Origin: Saturnia japonica
Taxonomy: Eukaryota > Arthropoda > Insecta > Lepidoptera > Saturniidae
Length of the DNA stretch: 64,000 nt
Assembly: GCA_033032175.1 (NCBI GenBank)
Contig: CM065307.1
Coordinates: 2,976,001 to 3,040,000, forward strand
Reading direction: 5' to 3'
Shown here: positions 31,991 to 44,257 of the stretch, in pieces
How positions within the stretch are numbered: position 1 is the stretch's first letter
How the letters are laid out: every line of letters starts with the position of its first letter
Notes under the pieces: generated by a model
The model's database searches: none
What the model saw: only the letters and a program-made list of their open reading frames with translations
Told to the model about the DNA's origin: nothing
Translations under genes and position numbers: made by a program

Positions 31991-34528
31991 TGGATGTGAT
32001 TCCCTGTCTATACATCTACTGAAAATGATGTAACTGTATATAATTGAATACTTTAAAAACGAATTAAAAACAGAAAATAAGATGTCGATAAACCCGATAA
32101 AATTTATTGCCGGTTCTTGTCGATGACTGGGATGTTTTGCCGAACCTATGGTTAGTGTTTTGACATTCATAAGTGCCTTCTTAGGACCTAAATTGAATAA
32201 AAAATGTTTTAATTTTGACTCTGCATATTTGCTGACGATTAGTCACATGCGTAAAAACACTTGTACAATGTACGCATATTTCGTGCATGTGAATGACCGG
32301 AGTGACTTTATTATTTTCAAAAACATTGTATGACTATAATTATTATAGTGCTATTAAGTATTATTTGCTATTGCAAACCATACACCATGGTCGAAGCGCA
32401 AGTTTATCGCGGCGATATTATGGTCATGCCACTTCATTCTATAGCAACTCTATGACGGTGTCTCCACACACGTGATGCTATCGTGGTGATGCGACGAGAA
32501 AAACGCCGACGACTCGCAACTTACTCGCAAAAAAAAGTGAAACACTGACTAAACTATTGACACTTCTGATTTCGTTCTTGCCCGTCACAAACTAGACTCT
32601 TTTCTTTGCGAAAAAATGCGAGTTGTTGCGGAAACGCGGATATCAGTCACTAGTCCTTGAGGCCAGGCGGTGAAACGTCAGAGTCGCGATGATACGCAGG
32701 CGGAAAAATCATCTGGTGGGATCACGCGACGATAGCAAGACGGAGTCGTGTCGATACACACGCTAGTGGAGGTTGCGCCTAAGTAGTATCGTCCCATCCA
32801 CTAACCAATCAACGCGCACTACGTGAAAGAATGCTGCATTAGTCTTGTTGACATGCGAGGAAAAATAATATTTAAATAAATCTTAAAACATTTTGCAATT
32901 TCATTTGAACTAGGTTCTTATACTTCTTATCTTTTGGTTGCTACTTATAAAAATTATCTTGGGTTGATTAGTTCAAGATTTCCTAGTAAAATAAAATTTC
33001 CAAATTGTAATTCCAAAACTACACTTCAAGAATTCTTATTTAATAACCTCGGCTCCACATGTTTTGCCCAACGATGGAGTTTTAAATGCGTAACACGCAG
33101 TGTGGATGATACATGCGTTTAAAAATGGGCGGTACAGCAACGTTGGGGCCAACTTGTGGAGCCGGGTTAACTTACCTAGTCGTTTATAGGGATTATAGGT
33201 AGGTACATATAACATTTCAATTATATTTACAACCTAGCGGTTATTTGTCTATGGTTTTAGCTACTTACTGCCGCATTATGTCAGAATCATGATCCTTCAG
33301 TTAACATTGCCACAAATTATTTACATTTTAAAGTAAATATTAAATGTACAGTTTATTGCTTCGAATCTTATTCGCTACGTTACGATCGGGTATTCGACTA
33401 CCCACTGACATCTTATTTTAAAATAAAATGTTATTCATTTCTTTGAAATAAAACCAAATAATAATTAATTTAAAAAAATAATTTATTATGCTTAATTATT
33501 ATTCTAAATCTAATACATAATTATTATAACAAAACATCAAAATCTTATGTATTCGTTTGTACGTTGGTTTTACTAAATACTGGATAAAGGTACAATATCT
33601 ATGACACGTATTTTATGATTTGGTGGCTTCTAGGCCATAGAATTTTTGTGTGAATATAAAAAAGTACATTTAAAGAAATTTCTGAAAACGGGGCACTCAA
33701 CTGGTAGGACTCTTTTAAAAGGCTATTTTACTTTTTACTCTAGACATAGGGCGTCGAAAAGCGCGTGGTCTGTAACATTTGCTACTTCTGCTATAATATG
33801 GCTAGCGCGGCCCTTCGCAGCTCCCTACCCCGGGCCTACGCTAAATACGCCCTTGAGTGTATTGATATCTAAGAACAATTTTTATCCTTTACACAATATT
33901 TTAAATTTGACATAAAACAACAACTGTATACTTAAAAAAAACAACGACATGACGTCACGAAACTGTACAGATGTACTGGGGACAAGTTGGGACAATTGAA
34001 AATGCTTTTAAAAGTAAAATATAATAATTTAATTTATTTACTGGATATTCTATTTACACCTTGCATTGTTTATACAATGATTTTTTTTATTATCTGCTGA
34101 ATTTAATAATTCCTATAATCACAATGTATTCAGTGCTGCCAACTTTAACATACCTACATTGGATAAAAAGCACTAAATAAAAAAAATCTTACCACAAATT
34201 TGTACACAGAGCTACAAAAACAAAAAAAAAGTTACCAGCTAAGAAAACAAATAATAAAAACTTATAAATCACAATCATAATAGCTGTATCAATGATTCTT
34301 AAAATTTGAAATAAATATACCAAGTAAACTGTGTAATATACCAGTCGACTGGATGGTCTAATGTAAACGCATCAATATATTAATTGGCAATAGTTTACGC
34401 CGACTGACCTTGAAATGCAGTCGTCCGTCCCTTTCACTTCCATAAAAAAGTGCAAAAGAGAGAACGCTATATTAACTCTGTTTGTTGAATAGAGCATAGT
34501 CAAGTTATATGCTACCTATAATAACATT
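31991..34528. other. Intergenic; nothing recognised
   Basis: Between NDUFA2 (with its downstream LINE remnant) and the 3' end of the GS1-like gene. Small GC-richer patches occur at 32460-32830 and 33740-33850, without recognisable proteins. Open frames are short and unsupported. Confidence 0.5.
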
Positions 34529-34534
34529 TTTATT
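34529..34534 (-). terminator. Candidate poly(A) signal of the GS1-like gene
   Basis: AATAAA on the minus strand, about 325 bases beyond the stop at 34859. It is the first canonical hexamer after that stop. Confidence 0.45.
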
Positions 34535-34858
34535 TTTTTAATAACTTAATTATTTTCATGGTAATATGGACTACAAAGCGTATCCATAAGACAAATGATG
34601 AAGATATATTAAGCATTTTGTAAATGTAATCTACTAAACAGAGCAAATTAAGTACATATAAAAAAGTTCGAAAGCCTGGTTGTCCTGTCAGTAATAATAA
34701 AATGGGTAATTGAAAACACTTCAAAATTATCGTACTTTAACATCAATTTATCTTACGGTTGGTAATAACGCTCAGATTGCCAGGCAATTTTCTCTTACTT
34801 CTTAATTTAAAAAAAAATAGATACCAGATTTTCTTATTACACGATATTAAAATACTGA

Positions 34859-37800
34859 CTAGAATGCTGGTAAACCGAACATTTCCGGCTGGAATTTGGC
34901 TAACGTCGGCAGTACAATAGTGGCATGGGTCGTCAGTCTTTTGTCGAGGTGTGGGTCGGGTACCATAACGACTTGCATGCCAGCTGAAACACCAGCGGTT
35001 ACGCCGTGCGGCGAATCCTCGAACACTAGGCACTGGGAGAATTAAAAAAATACTAAATTTTCTTAATCTATTTAATAATAATCGTAAGGCTTAATAATAG
35101 GCTGTGCATAGTTTAAACCGGTAGCTTTACAAGCATGAAATTGCGGATAGGTATTTTGTTATGTAAGGGAGCGTCCAACAATTACGTGAGCTTAAAAAAA
35201 AAATTATCATTACCTTAGAAGGTTCAGGTTTATCAGGGAACCTCGCGGCAGCCACCAGAAATATATCAGGATGCGGTTTCCCATACTTGACCTCGCTGTC
35301 CGTACTTCCCATTACCATGTGGTGGAAATAACTGAACAGCTCCTTATGTGCGGCCACTTTGGTGTGGACCGATCTCTCGCTGGACGAGGTTGCAAGGGCG
35401 AAGGGTACTTTCGTCTTGTGTAGATGCCTGATTAATCTTTCGGCACCTGGTAGGTTACAATCATTACATAGTATAAAAGAAAGTCGCTATCCGCGTCTGT
35501 CTGTATGTTCGCTTACTTCTTCTAAGCCATGACACGGATTTTTATACTGTTTTCACTGTCAGTTACTAAAAATAATTAATCAAGGTTTGCACATAGAGAC
35601 TCTTAGCATTCCATGGATTACCCGTGCGGGTGCCGGGTCCATCGTGTGGCAGACAGAGGAAACACGAGCAGCCCCCGGGACTTGCGACCCAGCTTTAGGT
35701 TTAAGGGGCCCCCTTATGATGCACATCAGCGCTCACCTTGACTGCCCGCGATACCCTCTCTGCGAAGCCAGACTTGGTAAGAGCCTGTTACTGCTGCTTT
35801 AGATACCCGTTCTAAAATAGAACTTACTGCAGTTCTCGACAAGCCGAGGTCTTTTAGCATGTTATAGAGAGATTTAGCTGGAACACCTCTCGCTCCCACT
35901 TCTACCGCATATAAGTTAACCGCATAGCCGTTTTTGGTTAGCTCATTACCTTACCTTACTCAAACCTTAAAAGCATCAAAATAATGTACCTACTAAAGAA
36001 TTGTAGTTCTTTAAAAAACTTAGAAAATGGTCCGCCATGACATAATGTTTATCTCCTAAAGTTGACTCACAGTAACCATTTTTATCTTCAATATAATAAT
36101 TAAAAATATTAGGTTATTTGCAAAGCAATCCAGTATTAATTTTTATCCAGATAAATATGTAACATATGTGGTCGTTAGCGCCAACGCTATGAGCGAGGTC
36201 CTGGGTTCGAATCCCAGGTCGAGCAAAGTGTTATTGGGTTTTTCCTATGAAATTCCCAGTAGCAGCTCGGAGTTTGGTTTTGTGTCCGATTAATGGCAAT
36301 AGGCTCGCCCCCTATTACATGGGGCCTAAAAACATACTCGGCGAATTGTGGGTGTACAATTAGTACACCTCTGCCTAACCTTTCGGGGAATACAAGCGTG
36401 ATGGTATGTTATGTTATATATAATAAATATGTAACATATATATATATAACATACATAATAGAAACATATTTAATTTAATGTACATTAAAATAGTCCTTTA
36501 CATTATATATATTTAAAAAATACCATAGAATATATCACGAATTCAAAATTACGAGCAACCAAAGGCATACTCCTGCCATACGCAGTAGCCACAGAAAATG
36601 GTTTAGAGTTTTACAGTCCGGCGAGCGACGCATGCTCAGCATAGGCAGCGCGGTACCCACGCCAGGTACGCTAAGCAGCGAACGTGAGGAAGTATTTAGG
36701 CACAATTTTATTCAAAGCGGCTCTTCAATACCTAGAAAAAAGCTCATATGTTATTCACGATACATTGAACACAAGGGAAGGACTGCACGAATTAAATAAA
36801 TAATGAGTGACATAAATAGTGTATTAGTTTTATTTGAATGATCGATTTATTTGTCAAATTCGTCAAACCTCCTTTGCCACCTTTGATTTTATACGACTCA
36901 TGTATTACAAAATATAGATCAAATAACGCCAACTTATGAATAAAATACCACTACATAAAAAACCAAAATACAGTGTAAACTCTTTATAACGTTATCCTTT
37001 ATAACGATAAACTCCCTATAATGTTGAAGTGAGCCCAACTTGGTTGGTTTGCGTTAAAACCCACATATTGAAACTCCACTCCATATAACGATAACTCTCT
37101 ATAACGACAAAAAATGCTCAGTCCCTTGAGTTTCGTTATAAAGAGTTTACACTGTAATACCAAAAAATCAAACGCTCAATGTAAAATTAGTTAAATACAT
37201 CCTTTTCCAGAATAGAAAAAACCGAGACACGTTTAGATTAGAACGGACTTTGTAACATATTTGGAGTAACCAATTTAAATAACACTTTATCATTTCGTTC
37301 ATTTTGTTTAATATACAAATATTATTTAACGGCTTAAACCAAGCCTTTAGATTATGTATCTGTATCAATTAAATACCCAAGTTATCAACACAACTGGAGA
37401 GGAAATACAAGGCAGTAGCACAGTGTCCAATTCTATGTTATCACGCACAATTGCTCTTACCGATAACGAGATTTGATAACGTTTTATCATTGTGATTATC
37501 ATTTGTTGTTTTGATAATACAAAATAACATTCTCGATATATTTAGGTGTTATGTCTTTATATGTTATCAATATGTTATGACAATTACGCGGTAATTAGTA
37601 AAACGGGCGCAACGAAGCCTAACAGCGCAACGATAACAGTACCAAGCGAGCCAGCACAAACGAGAGTGCAGCACGGAGTAGCGCGACGCCCAGTGTACGC
37701 AAGCCAAACTCACTACGTGCGACCAACTCTGTTCACACCCGAACTTACCAGGCGTGAGATGAGCGAAACAGAACGGCACACACGTAGTGAGGTGCCTACA

Positions 37801-40800
37801 CGGAGGCGTGGCGCTGGCGTAGCTACGGAAAACTAAGTGGACTGGATAAAGTCGCTGTATTCAATCTTCACAAGCAGAATGGCCGTTTACAATCTTTGTT
37901 AATACTGTTACACCCGTGGGTAATAAAAATGCCGGTGTTTGACGTGAAGAAAATTTATTTCAATTCCACACAGTTACAAAATACACGAACTCACAACACT
38001 GTTATTTATTTCACTGTGGCTTCGCTTCCTTTTATCGCCTTATAATTCAAAACTGAACTGCCTCGGCGCCACACCTGAGCCGCTTAAATACCTACACTAA
38101 ACGATCGCAGAAAAAACCGTAAATCATCGCTAACTTTCTCGACGTTTAGTTGGTATGCGTACTCGATGACGTAATGAAGGCGATAAGCCCTATTCATGTG
38201 TGTAAACGGCGATGTTTACACAAACATGCGCCGCGGTTGTTTACGACGCGAACATTATTTCGAAGTGCTGAGAAGTATGTAGTTGCTTCGAGATATTTCG
38301 GGACAGGATTTCTCTCTCTTTTTAATCGGGTTGTAACAAGTCGTAACAATACTATCCAGTGCTTCGGTTTCGGAGGGTCTTGTACACAGAGCTTCTTGCA
38401 AGTCTTCAGAGTCTTCTTTCTTTCTTCTTCTTTCTTGAATAGCGTTTGACACTGTGTGCCGGTTGGCCGCAACAGCCTCATATTTATTATACCGGTGTTG
38501 GAGAGGGACGGAACGATGGCGTCCTTTTCTAACATTTCCTAGTAACGCGGCTGTGGCACGCGCGTTGCGACTATTCTGTTATTATTACATACAAACCACG
38601 TAATTACCTAACATCTCATAAGATTCTTATTGGAATGTTACAAAACCTATTCATATCTATTAAGAACATCAATACCTACCTAAATACACACAATATAACA
38701 TAAAGGAATAGTAAACTTCGTAAATATTAAACTTTAAACATTACAACACATAACGGCCTATAAACAAGTTATGTATGAATTATAAACATTACAAGCACGA
38801 TAGAATTCACATATAAGCCTAACTAATCCTATAAAATCACAAACATTACAACATAACTGGTTTAAAACAAAGATTATCAATTAAATATATGTTCAGTACG
38901 TTTCTATGCTATACTTACGAAATTATAAGCTTTATTATAACACATTTACTATCTTTAAATACCTACACTTTATTTATTTAATACAGAAACAGTAAATCAA
39001 TGTTTGTTCATATGTAAATGCTTATTCCTTAAGCCTAGCAACTTATACCTACAACTAACTGTCCATTTTATTTCCTAAATCATCACGCCTAGCCCTTTGC
39101 GTCGCTAACAATTAGTTTAATACGTATAATTTAAGCGACAACCGTTGTATGTACATAGTAAGAAATATGAAGCATTTGAAAAATGCCCTGAAAACCACGT
39201 ACTAAGTACAATTATAAACCACAACACATGCCTATATTATTCGCCAATATCATATTACCTATATCAATCTGTGTAAAATTACTCATTGATAGACGTGAAA
39301 TTATAGCTATATTAATATTATATAATAGTATAGCAGTGAAATTATCTTTAATAACATTATTTCACCGGTGATAAATGAAAAGTGGCTATATTTTAACATT
39401 ATTATGTATAACATGGTTGCAATAATTTTTGGTGATGGTCTTTAATAAATAAAAAAAATTACAGATACGAGGGCATTCCGTTTCCTTTTTTAACTCCTTT
39501 ATGTAAAAATAGCAGTTATACTAATTCATTCAAAGTATGGCACAGAGAAATTTCTTTGGAAAGTCTCATAATTTGGGGCAGTCCAACTGGTGGAATATCT
39601 CCCCCCTACAGAAGATCGTAGCCAAATAACGTTGTGTCGTGTTCCTGCCGTAAGTAGGGTTTTCAGAGTTCTTGAGGTACGAGGACCAAGGTCCACAACG
39701 CGCTAGTGATTCCTATAGTTATTACAAGCATCCTACAACCAACCATCAACCAGGCCGTATGCTTGTTTACCAACTTAATTGTATAAAAAAAGCATCTATA
39801 ATAGCAATAAACAAAGCAATAAATAGTAGAAACCATCTACGGACCAGTTTCATCACATAGTTCATAAAAGTTTGAGGGGGTAATTATTACCACCTCCACA
39901 TTAAAAGAGAGGATCCTCCGACCAGAGAGGTGTTATGTGTGGCGGGCAGCTGCCCAACGGTTGTTGTCGGATTCTTGTATATATTTCAATTGCTCCGTTA
40001 ATTTTAATATCGCGATGCAGGATGCGTCGTATGTGGCGAGACAGATGTCTCTATGTAAGGCTGCGTCAGTTATGGCGAGGATAGATGTCGCTACAAGTTC
40101 TTAACATGTACTGTGAATACCATTCTGTTAGATAGATTAATTTTTATCTGTATCTATACAATTAATAAAATTGAAGTGTCTGTTTGTAATGTCAAAATAA
40201 CAGCTTTTTACTAAATGCATATGAAAGTATAAACGAAACAATATAACAAAAACCCATTTTTAAAATTTTTGTCTGTCTGTCTGTTTGTTCCAGACTATAT
40301 CCGAAACGGTTGGACTGTATTTCACGGGAATTTCACTGGTAGATAGCTGATGTTATAGGGAATAACTTAGGCTACTTGTATTTTAACATAACATAACATA
40401 ACATACCATCACGCCTGTATTCCCCGACGGGTTAGGCAGAGGTGTACTAATGTACACCCACAGTTCGCCGAGCATGTTTTTTAAATCCCATGTAATAGGG
40501 GGCAAGCCTATTGCCATTAATCGGACACGAAACCAAACTCCGAGCTGCTACTGAGAATTTCATAGGAAAAACCCAATAACACTTTGCTCGACCTGGGCTT
40601 CAAACCAAGGACCTCGTTCATAGCAGTCACGCTTACGACCACTAGGATAATGCAAGGTTCCGCGCAAATAAAAAGCCGGTCATGGTGAATCAATTCCGGC
40701 GCTTAAATGGCTTACGCTCAGTAAACCATATGAGATGTTTCAAATTAATATACTACATTATTGTAGATATTTTTATAATACCTACAAAAAAGTCCGTGAA

Positions 40801-43237
40801 AGCATATGTCACCTTCTAAGGACAACCCACAATAAGCATTTTTGTCTTTAAAATAATCAGGAGCAGGGGTAGCGAGATTCGCGCGTGTGCCCAATCGACG
40901 GCATTCTGTAGTCCGTGTGCGCGAGGTCGCGGGCACAGGTAGTACCTAATATAGTTATAAAAACTCTAACCATCTAAAAGTGGTGTGCCAGCCAGCATTG
41001 TATCCCCCAAGTCTAAAAGTTGGTCCCTGAATTCCTTCGGAGTGACGGGGAGTTTTAACTCCTTGCACAAGATTTCAGATAATCTCTGCTCTGTCCCCCC
41101 GAGCACCTTCATCATCAGCTCGTCTGTATACTTGTGGCCGTATTGTGCGCAAAGTTGTGTGATCATCTTCTTATATACCTGCTCCGTATCTGGAAGTTAA
41201 ATAATAACAAGTCAATTGTCAATGAAAAATCAAATTAAAATTAACAAAAAAGAAAATCAACTTCAATGATTTTGAGGATATTCCTGGAGTATCTTCGAAG
41301 TCGAAGGTCCAATGCTAATTAAATGAGATCATCCTTGAGGTATCCCCTTTCCAACCAAAAAAAAATCATCTAAATCGGCTCATAAACAAAGAAATGATGT
41401 GTCAACAATCGAATTGAGAAGCTCCTCTTCTTTCTAAGTCCATTAAAAAAGAATAATCCCTGCAATGAGCTTGAGCTTTCAGTGAAAGAAAACATCGTGA
41501 TGAAACCATAGCATAGTGGTGTAGGGCATTTTATAATGCCATCTGGCTAGCTATCACCTTCAAGTTCTAAATCTGTTTTGTCAAGCACCTAAAGGTGTGT
41601 TTGGACAGATGTACTTGAGAGCAAGTCCTCCCACTAGGCTTAACATCTTATGATCTTGTGCTACACTGTCACTTCAAATCAGGTAAGATTGTAGCCAAAA
41701 GCTAAACCTTTAAAGGGTATAAAAAATAATAGTAAGATTAATTAATCAATAATTACTAGCTGACCTGTGCAAATATTCTGCACTTTTATAGGATTTAAAA
41801 CAATCAAATAGCTTTCATTTTAAATAAACAGATTGTTAAAAAATGTGGAGTTAATACATTTACATTGGAATTAGCAGATGATATTCCTAATGTAAAAGAT
41901 TTTCAATCATTTCCTTCAATGAAAACATTAATTTCAAACTATTTGCCTATGTTTTGTAAATAGCAGGGAATATATAAGCTTTAAAATATTTTAATATTTT
42001 TTATGAAGAATAAACAGTTATGGCTTGCCAGAAAAAAACCTATGAGACATAATGTATGATTTTAATTGGTGCATATTTACTACTGAATCTTATCTTGTCT
42101 TCTTGTTTTGGCGCCACAAAAAACACTTGCCAGTGTCAATGTTTCTAAGCCTTTGTAAGAAAAATTTTCTATTAAACAAAGTGGGATTTTCGGTATCAAT
42201 ATTTTTAAGCATTTGTAAAATTTTCCAGTGTCAATGTTTTCAAGCCTTCGTACTAATAGATGTTTCAGACAATGTGGCATCTAACAAGATGGTGGCTCTC
42301 TTGTTAGAATGATCTAGTTTTGCTTTATATTTATATTTGGATATATTTGTATTTATAATCCACTTCACTTATGCACAACAACCAAACTATATCACACAAA
42401 ATGCCACCAATAGTGCATAATATAGGGTCAAAAAACCTAAAATAATGAATTAAAAATAAAAACCATAACATGTAACTTTAAGATCTCATCAAAAACTCTA
42501 TATGTGAGTTTATTTTAACTATTGTGTCATTTTTTTCATTCAATGTGTTAGTTAGTACATAGAATTGCCAGTGATACCTTGCTTATTTGTTAGACACCTT
42601 ATGGTTCATAAAACATAAATGAAATTCAACAAATATATATGTATCATCTGATTGTCTAATTTTAGGTAACTGAAACTTCTATTTATCAGATGTACTACAT
42701 ATAATTTACAGTAGAAGTTCCATTTAAGTTATGTCTAAGTGTGTATGTTAGAAGGTAGGTATATCACAATTCATTTAAAAAAAATAGCAGACAGGAATAA
42801 CATCAATCTTTACATGTTCTTAAATTGTACTCATAGAAGAAATATTTTATTTTGTATTAGGTAAAAAATAACAGTCTACTTATTTAAAAAAAGTACGACG
42901 TTAGGTAATGAAAGTAATAGAAAAACTATAATTCCATATTCAAAAAACGTGGTTTTATTGTGACGACGAATTCGGAATTGTTAGTTGTACATACGTTAAT
43001 ACAGATCATTAAATAAATTAAATTCAGGAATAAATATATTGCAGTTATTTAAAATACATTTCATAATATTAACCTTGCCCATTTAGAATAGCATTGAAAA
43101 AAGGTCACAGTGCATAACTTACCTAACAAAAGTCCGTCCATGTCAAAAATGCAATGTGTTACTTTTTTGTAATTTTTTGTCGAATACAACCTCGCGCCAA
43201 CAGCTTTAGTTACGGTTTTTATTAAACAAATCCTCAT
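34859..43237 (-). CDS. PUDP: HAD phosphatase, pseudouridine-5'-phosphatase / GS1 type, four exons
   Basis: Members dephosphorylate pseudouridine 5'-phosphate or related small phosphoesters; the substrate here is inferred from family only. Exons on the minus strand are 43237-43123, 41189-40971, 35446-35214 and 35032-34859, in phase (1,1,0), giving 741 nt and 246 aa. HAD motifs are all present: FDMDG with nucleophile D32 and acid D34; LATSS (T131/S132); GKPHPD with K168; and VFEDSPHG with E194/D195. The helical cap lies between motifs I and II (mostly exon 2). The first about 25 residues (MRICLIKTVTKAVGARLYST) are basic and could be a mitochondrial presequence or a simple extension. The donor of exon 2, GATG|GTTAGA, is weak, with a Helitron end 28 bases past it. 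Introns 1 and 2 are long (1.9 and 5.5 kb) and full of repeats. Confidence 0.92.
35587..35960 (-). pseudogene. Non-LTR retrotransposon C-terminal remnant
   Basis: In GS1 intron 2. Read on the minus strand, about 35780-35950 encodes NGYAVNLYAVEVGARGVPA then KSLYNMLKDLGLS and ISRVSKAAVTGS-like sequence. The YxVEVGARG motif is characteristic of the C-terminal region that follows the reverse transcriptase in a group of animal non-LTR elements. Only this tail and possible 3' UTR remain. Confidence 0.65.
36168..36422 (+). mobile_element. tRNA-derived SINE with exact 17-bp target duplication
   Basis: The pol III A box (TGGTCGTTAGCGCC) and B box (GGTTCGAATCC) lie in the first 55 bases. A body of about 190 bp and a TATGTTATG tail follow. 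It is bounded by ATAAATATGTAACATAT at 36151-36167 and again at 36423-36439, an exact 17-bp duplication left by LINE-type integration. A reverse-orientation copy lies at 40385-40642 in the same intron. Confidence 0.93.
36971..37154. mobile_element. pogo/Tigger-like MITE with TA duplication
   Basis: The left end CAGTGTAAACTCTTTATAAC is repeated in reverse at the right end (GTTATAAAGAGTTTACACTG). TA dinucleotides flank both sides (36969-36970 and 37155-37156). It is 184 bp. The interior carries repeated TATAACGATAA words that extend the inverted repeat. It lies in GS1 intron 2. Confidence 0.88.
37157..37905. other. GS1 intron 2; GC-richer block without a recognised product
   Basis: 37600-37840 is open in two frames (plus 37546-37836 and minus 37567-37779), rich in arginine and threonine codons, and resembles no protein known to me. 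It may belong to a mobile element connected with the next feature. Confidence 0.35.
37906..38642 (-). mobile_element. Candidate solo LTR of a retroelement
   Basis: On the minus strand it begins TGTAACATTCC and ends GGGTGTAACA, so it has TG...CA ends and TGTAACA at both borders. It is markedly more GC-rich than its surroundings, has a TATAATAAATA word about 150 bp in, and has AATAAA near the 3' end. The flanking pentamers (AATAC, AAACC) do not match, so the borders or the call may be wrong. Confidence 0.3.
38643..39560. repeat. GS1 intron 2; AT-rich with a repeat fragment at 39030-39117
   Basis: The segment at 39030-39117 (CCTAGCAACTTATACCTACA to GCGTCGCTAACA) is the second copy of the one at 5607-5703. 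The rest is AT-rich with nothing recognisable. Confidence 0.5.
39560..39800 (+). mobile_element. 3' remnant of a lepidopteran non-LTR retroelement
   Basis: The segment GGAATATCTCCCCCCTACAG, AAATAACGTTGTGTCGTGTT, GCCGTAAGTAGGGTTTTCAG and GGCCGTATGCTTGTTTACCA, ending in an A-rich tract (TATAAAAAAAGC), has the makeup of the 3' region of a common moth/butterfly LINE. The assignment comes from remembered family wording rather than from a domain. Confidence 0.45.
40153..40942 (+). mobile_element. Helitron (Lep1-like) carrying a nested SINE
   Basis: It starts A|TCTATACAATTAATAAAATT and ends GGGCACAGGTAG|T, and is otherwise collinear with 49392-49908. The SINE at 40385-40642 interrupts it after GGCTACTTGTATTTT. 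The right end lies 28 bases from the exon 2 donor of the minus-strand GS1-like gene. Confidence 0.82.
40385..40642 (-). mobile_element. tRNA-derived SINE, reverse copy nested in a Helitron
   Basis: Same family as 36168-36422 in the opposite direction: the tail AACATAACATAACATAACAT is on the left and the head (..CGACCAC) on the right. The B box is mutated (GGTTTGAAGCC on the minus strand). No clear target duplication remains, so it is older than the forward copy. Confidence 0.85.
41243..41455 (+). repeat. Fold-back family half-unit, copy 3
   Basis: It begins AACAAAAAAGAAAATCAACT and ends GCTCCTCTTCTTTCTAAGTC then CATTAAAAAAG. It aligns with 48495-48735 along its whole length. In GS1 intron 1. 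Confidence 0.7.
41456..43122. repeat. GS1 intron 1 remainder, with a 'CCACTTCAC' family copy at 42245-42435
   Basis: 42245-42435 (AAGATGGTGGCTCTCTTGTT, CCACTTCACTTATGCACAA, CACAAAATGCCACCAATA) is a copy of the family at 13525-13762. Just upstream, 42120-42250 has three loose repeats of (C/T)AGTGTCAATGTTT(T/C)(T/C)AAGC at roughly 60-bp spacing. No exon is seen. Confidence 0.55.
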
Positions 43238-44037
43238 GGTTGCAGCGGTTAAATAATTAAATTATTTATCATCGATGTGAAAATGTTAATAACAAATTTT
43301 ACTCACTGCTCACTACTTTTTTGCATATATATTTCACATTAATACGATTTCTGTTTTATCAAGTAAACGTCAATAACCTTTAACGAAACGCGAGTAAATA
43401 AGTTTTTTTAGTATATAAAAAGTAAAAACTTATATATTTTATCAATGAATAAACTTTGTACCAATTATTGACCAATGGCAGTCAATGTTTATAAATATCC
43501 TCTTCTGTTATTGGACTAGATTTTTATTTTTGGAGACGCATTGCATTATCAAATTCAATGGAATGAAATTCATAGACAGAGATGGAGCTACTTGGTGCGT
43601 AAACGGGGACACTGGCGAATCGTAATAAATTTAAATTACTCTTTGATAGATAGATGGCGCTCATGAACGTTAAAGGGATAAAATAGCTTTTATTAATTAA
43701 TTTAATGTGTTAACTTATTTTTTATTTTTGAAATATTAAGATAATTATAACGCAAAACAAATATTCAGTTTAAAAATTTGATTGATTTGTAAACTCAACT
43801 GGTAACTCGTACAATTCCGTGTTGAAGAGTGTTGATTTTCGCTTTCGGCTCACTTCATGTGAACAACACAGTCAAACTGCGATCATCATGGAATGCAGTT
43901 GAGTCGTCGCGAGTTAAACGTGAAGCGTCTGGAGTACCGCTATTTAAGAATATAAATAAACCACCTCATAATTAATTAGTTAACCGCATATGAAAAGTGT
44001 AATTCCATTTTATATTAACGATAATATTATCGCGAAC
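43238..44037. promoter_or_regulatory. Divergent intergenic region between the GS1-like gene and the glypican-like exon
   Basis: The two genes point away from each other, with 800 bases between their start codons, so this space must hold both promoters and 5' UTRs. No TATA box or clear initiator could be assigned to either. An in-frame upstream ATG for the glypican-like exon exists at 43990. Confidence 0.4.
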
Positions 44038-44257
44038 ATGGCTGTGAAAGAGTGTTGTAGTGTTGGACTGTCTACTAACAAAAAATCGATTTTCAAATTG
44101 AGATTGAGGAGCGAAATATTATATTTATTGATAGTATCGTGCTTCGTTGCGGTCGCTTCAGCTACCGATGCCGATGTATCGTGTGCAAATGTGAAAAGCG
44201 TCTTCGAAAAGAAAGGAATGTCATCAGCGGTAGACATACAAACTCAACCAAACTCAG
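44038..44257 (+). CDS. First coding exon of a probable glypican (gene continues past the window)
   Basis: Glypicans are GPI-anchored heparan sulfate proteoglycans that shape Wnt, Hedgehog and BMP gradients. The exon encodes about 73 residues. A basic start is followed by a hydrophobic signal segment (ILYLLIVSCFVAVASA), then DADVSCANVKSVFEKKGMS and ending QPNSG before a strong donor CAG|GTGAGT at 44258. A signal peptide followed at once by a C-x-x-V-(K/R)-x-x-(F/Y)-x-x-(K/R)-G segment and a P-x-S-G end is the pattern of glypican N-termini, and long first introns are usual in this family. The start at 44038 (GCGAACATGG) is preferred over 43990 because it has the better context and a more usual signal peptide. 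The cysteine-rich domain is not in this window, so identity stays tentative. Confidence 0.6.

Noticed and set aside
36168..36240. A tRNA gene
   Set aside because: A and B boxes are present, but there is no foldable acceptor stem, and the sequence continues into a SINE body with a 17-bp target duplication.
38194..38535. 113-codon minus-strand frame (and overlapping 99-codon plus frame)
   Set aside because: Both strands are open only because the block is GC-rich, and no known domain is visible; more likely part of a retroelement or LTR.
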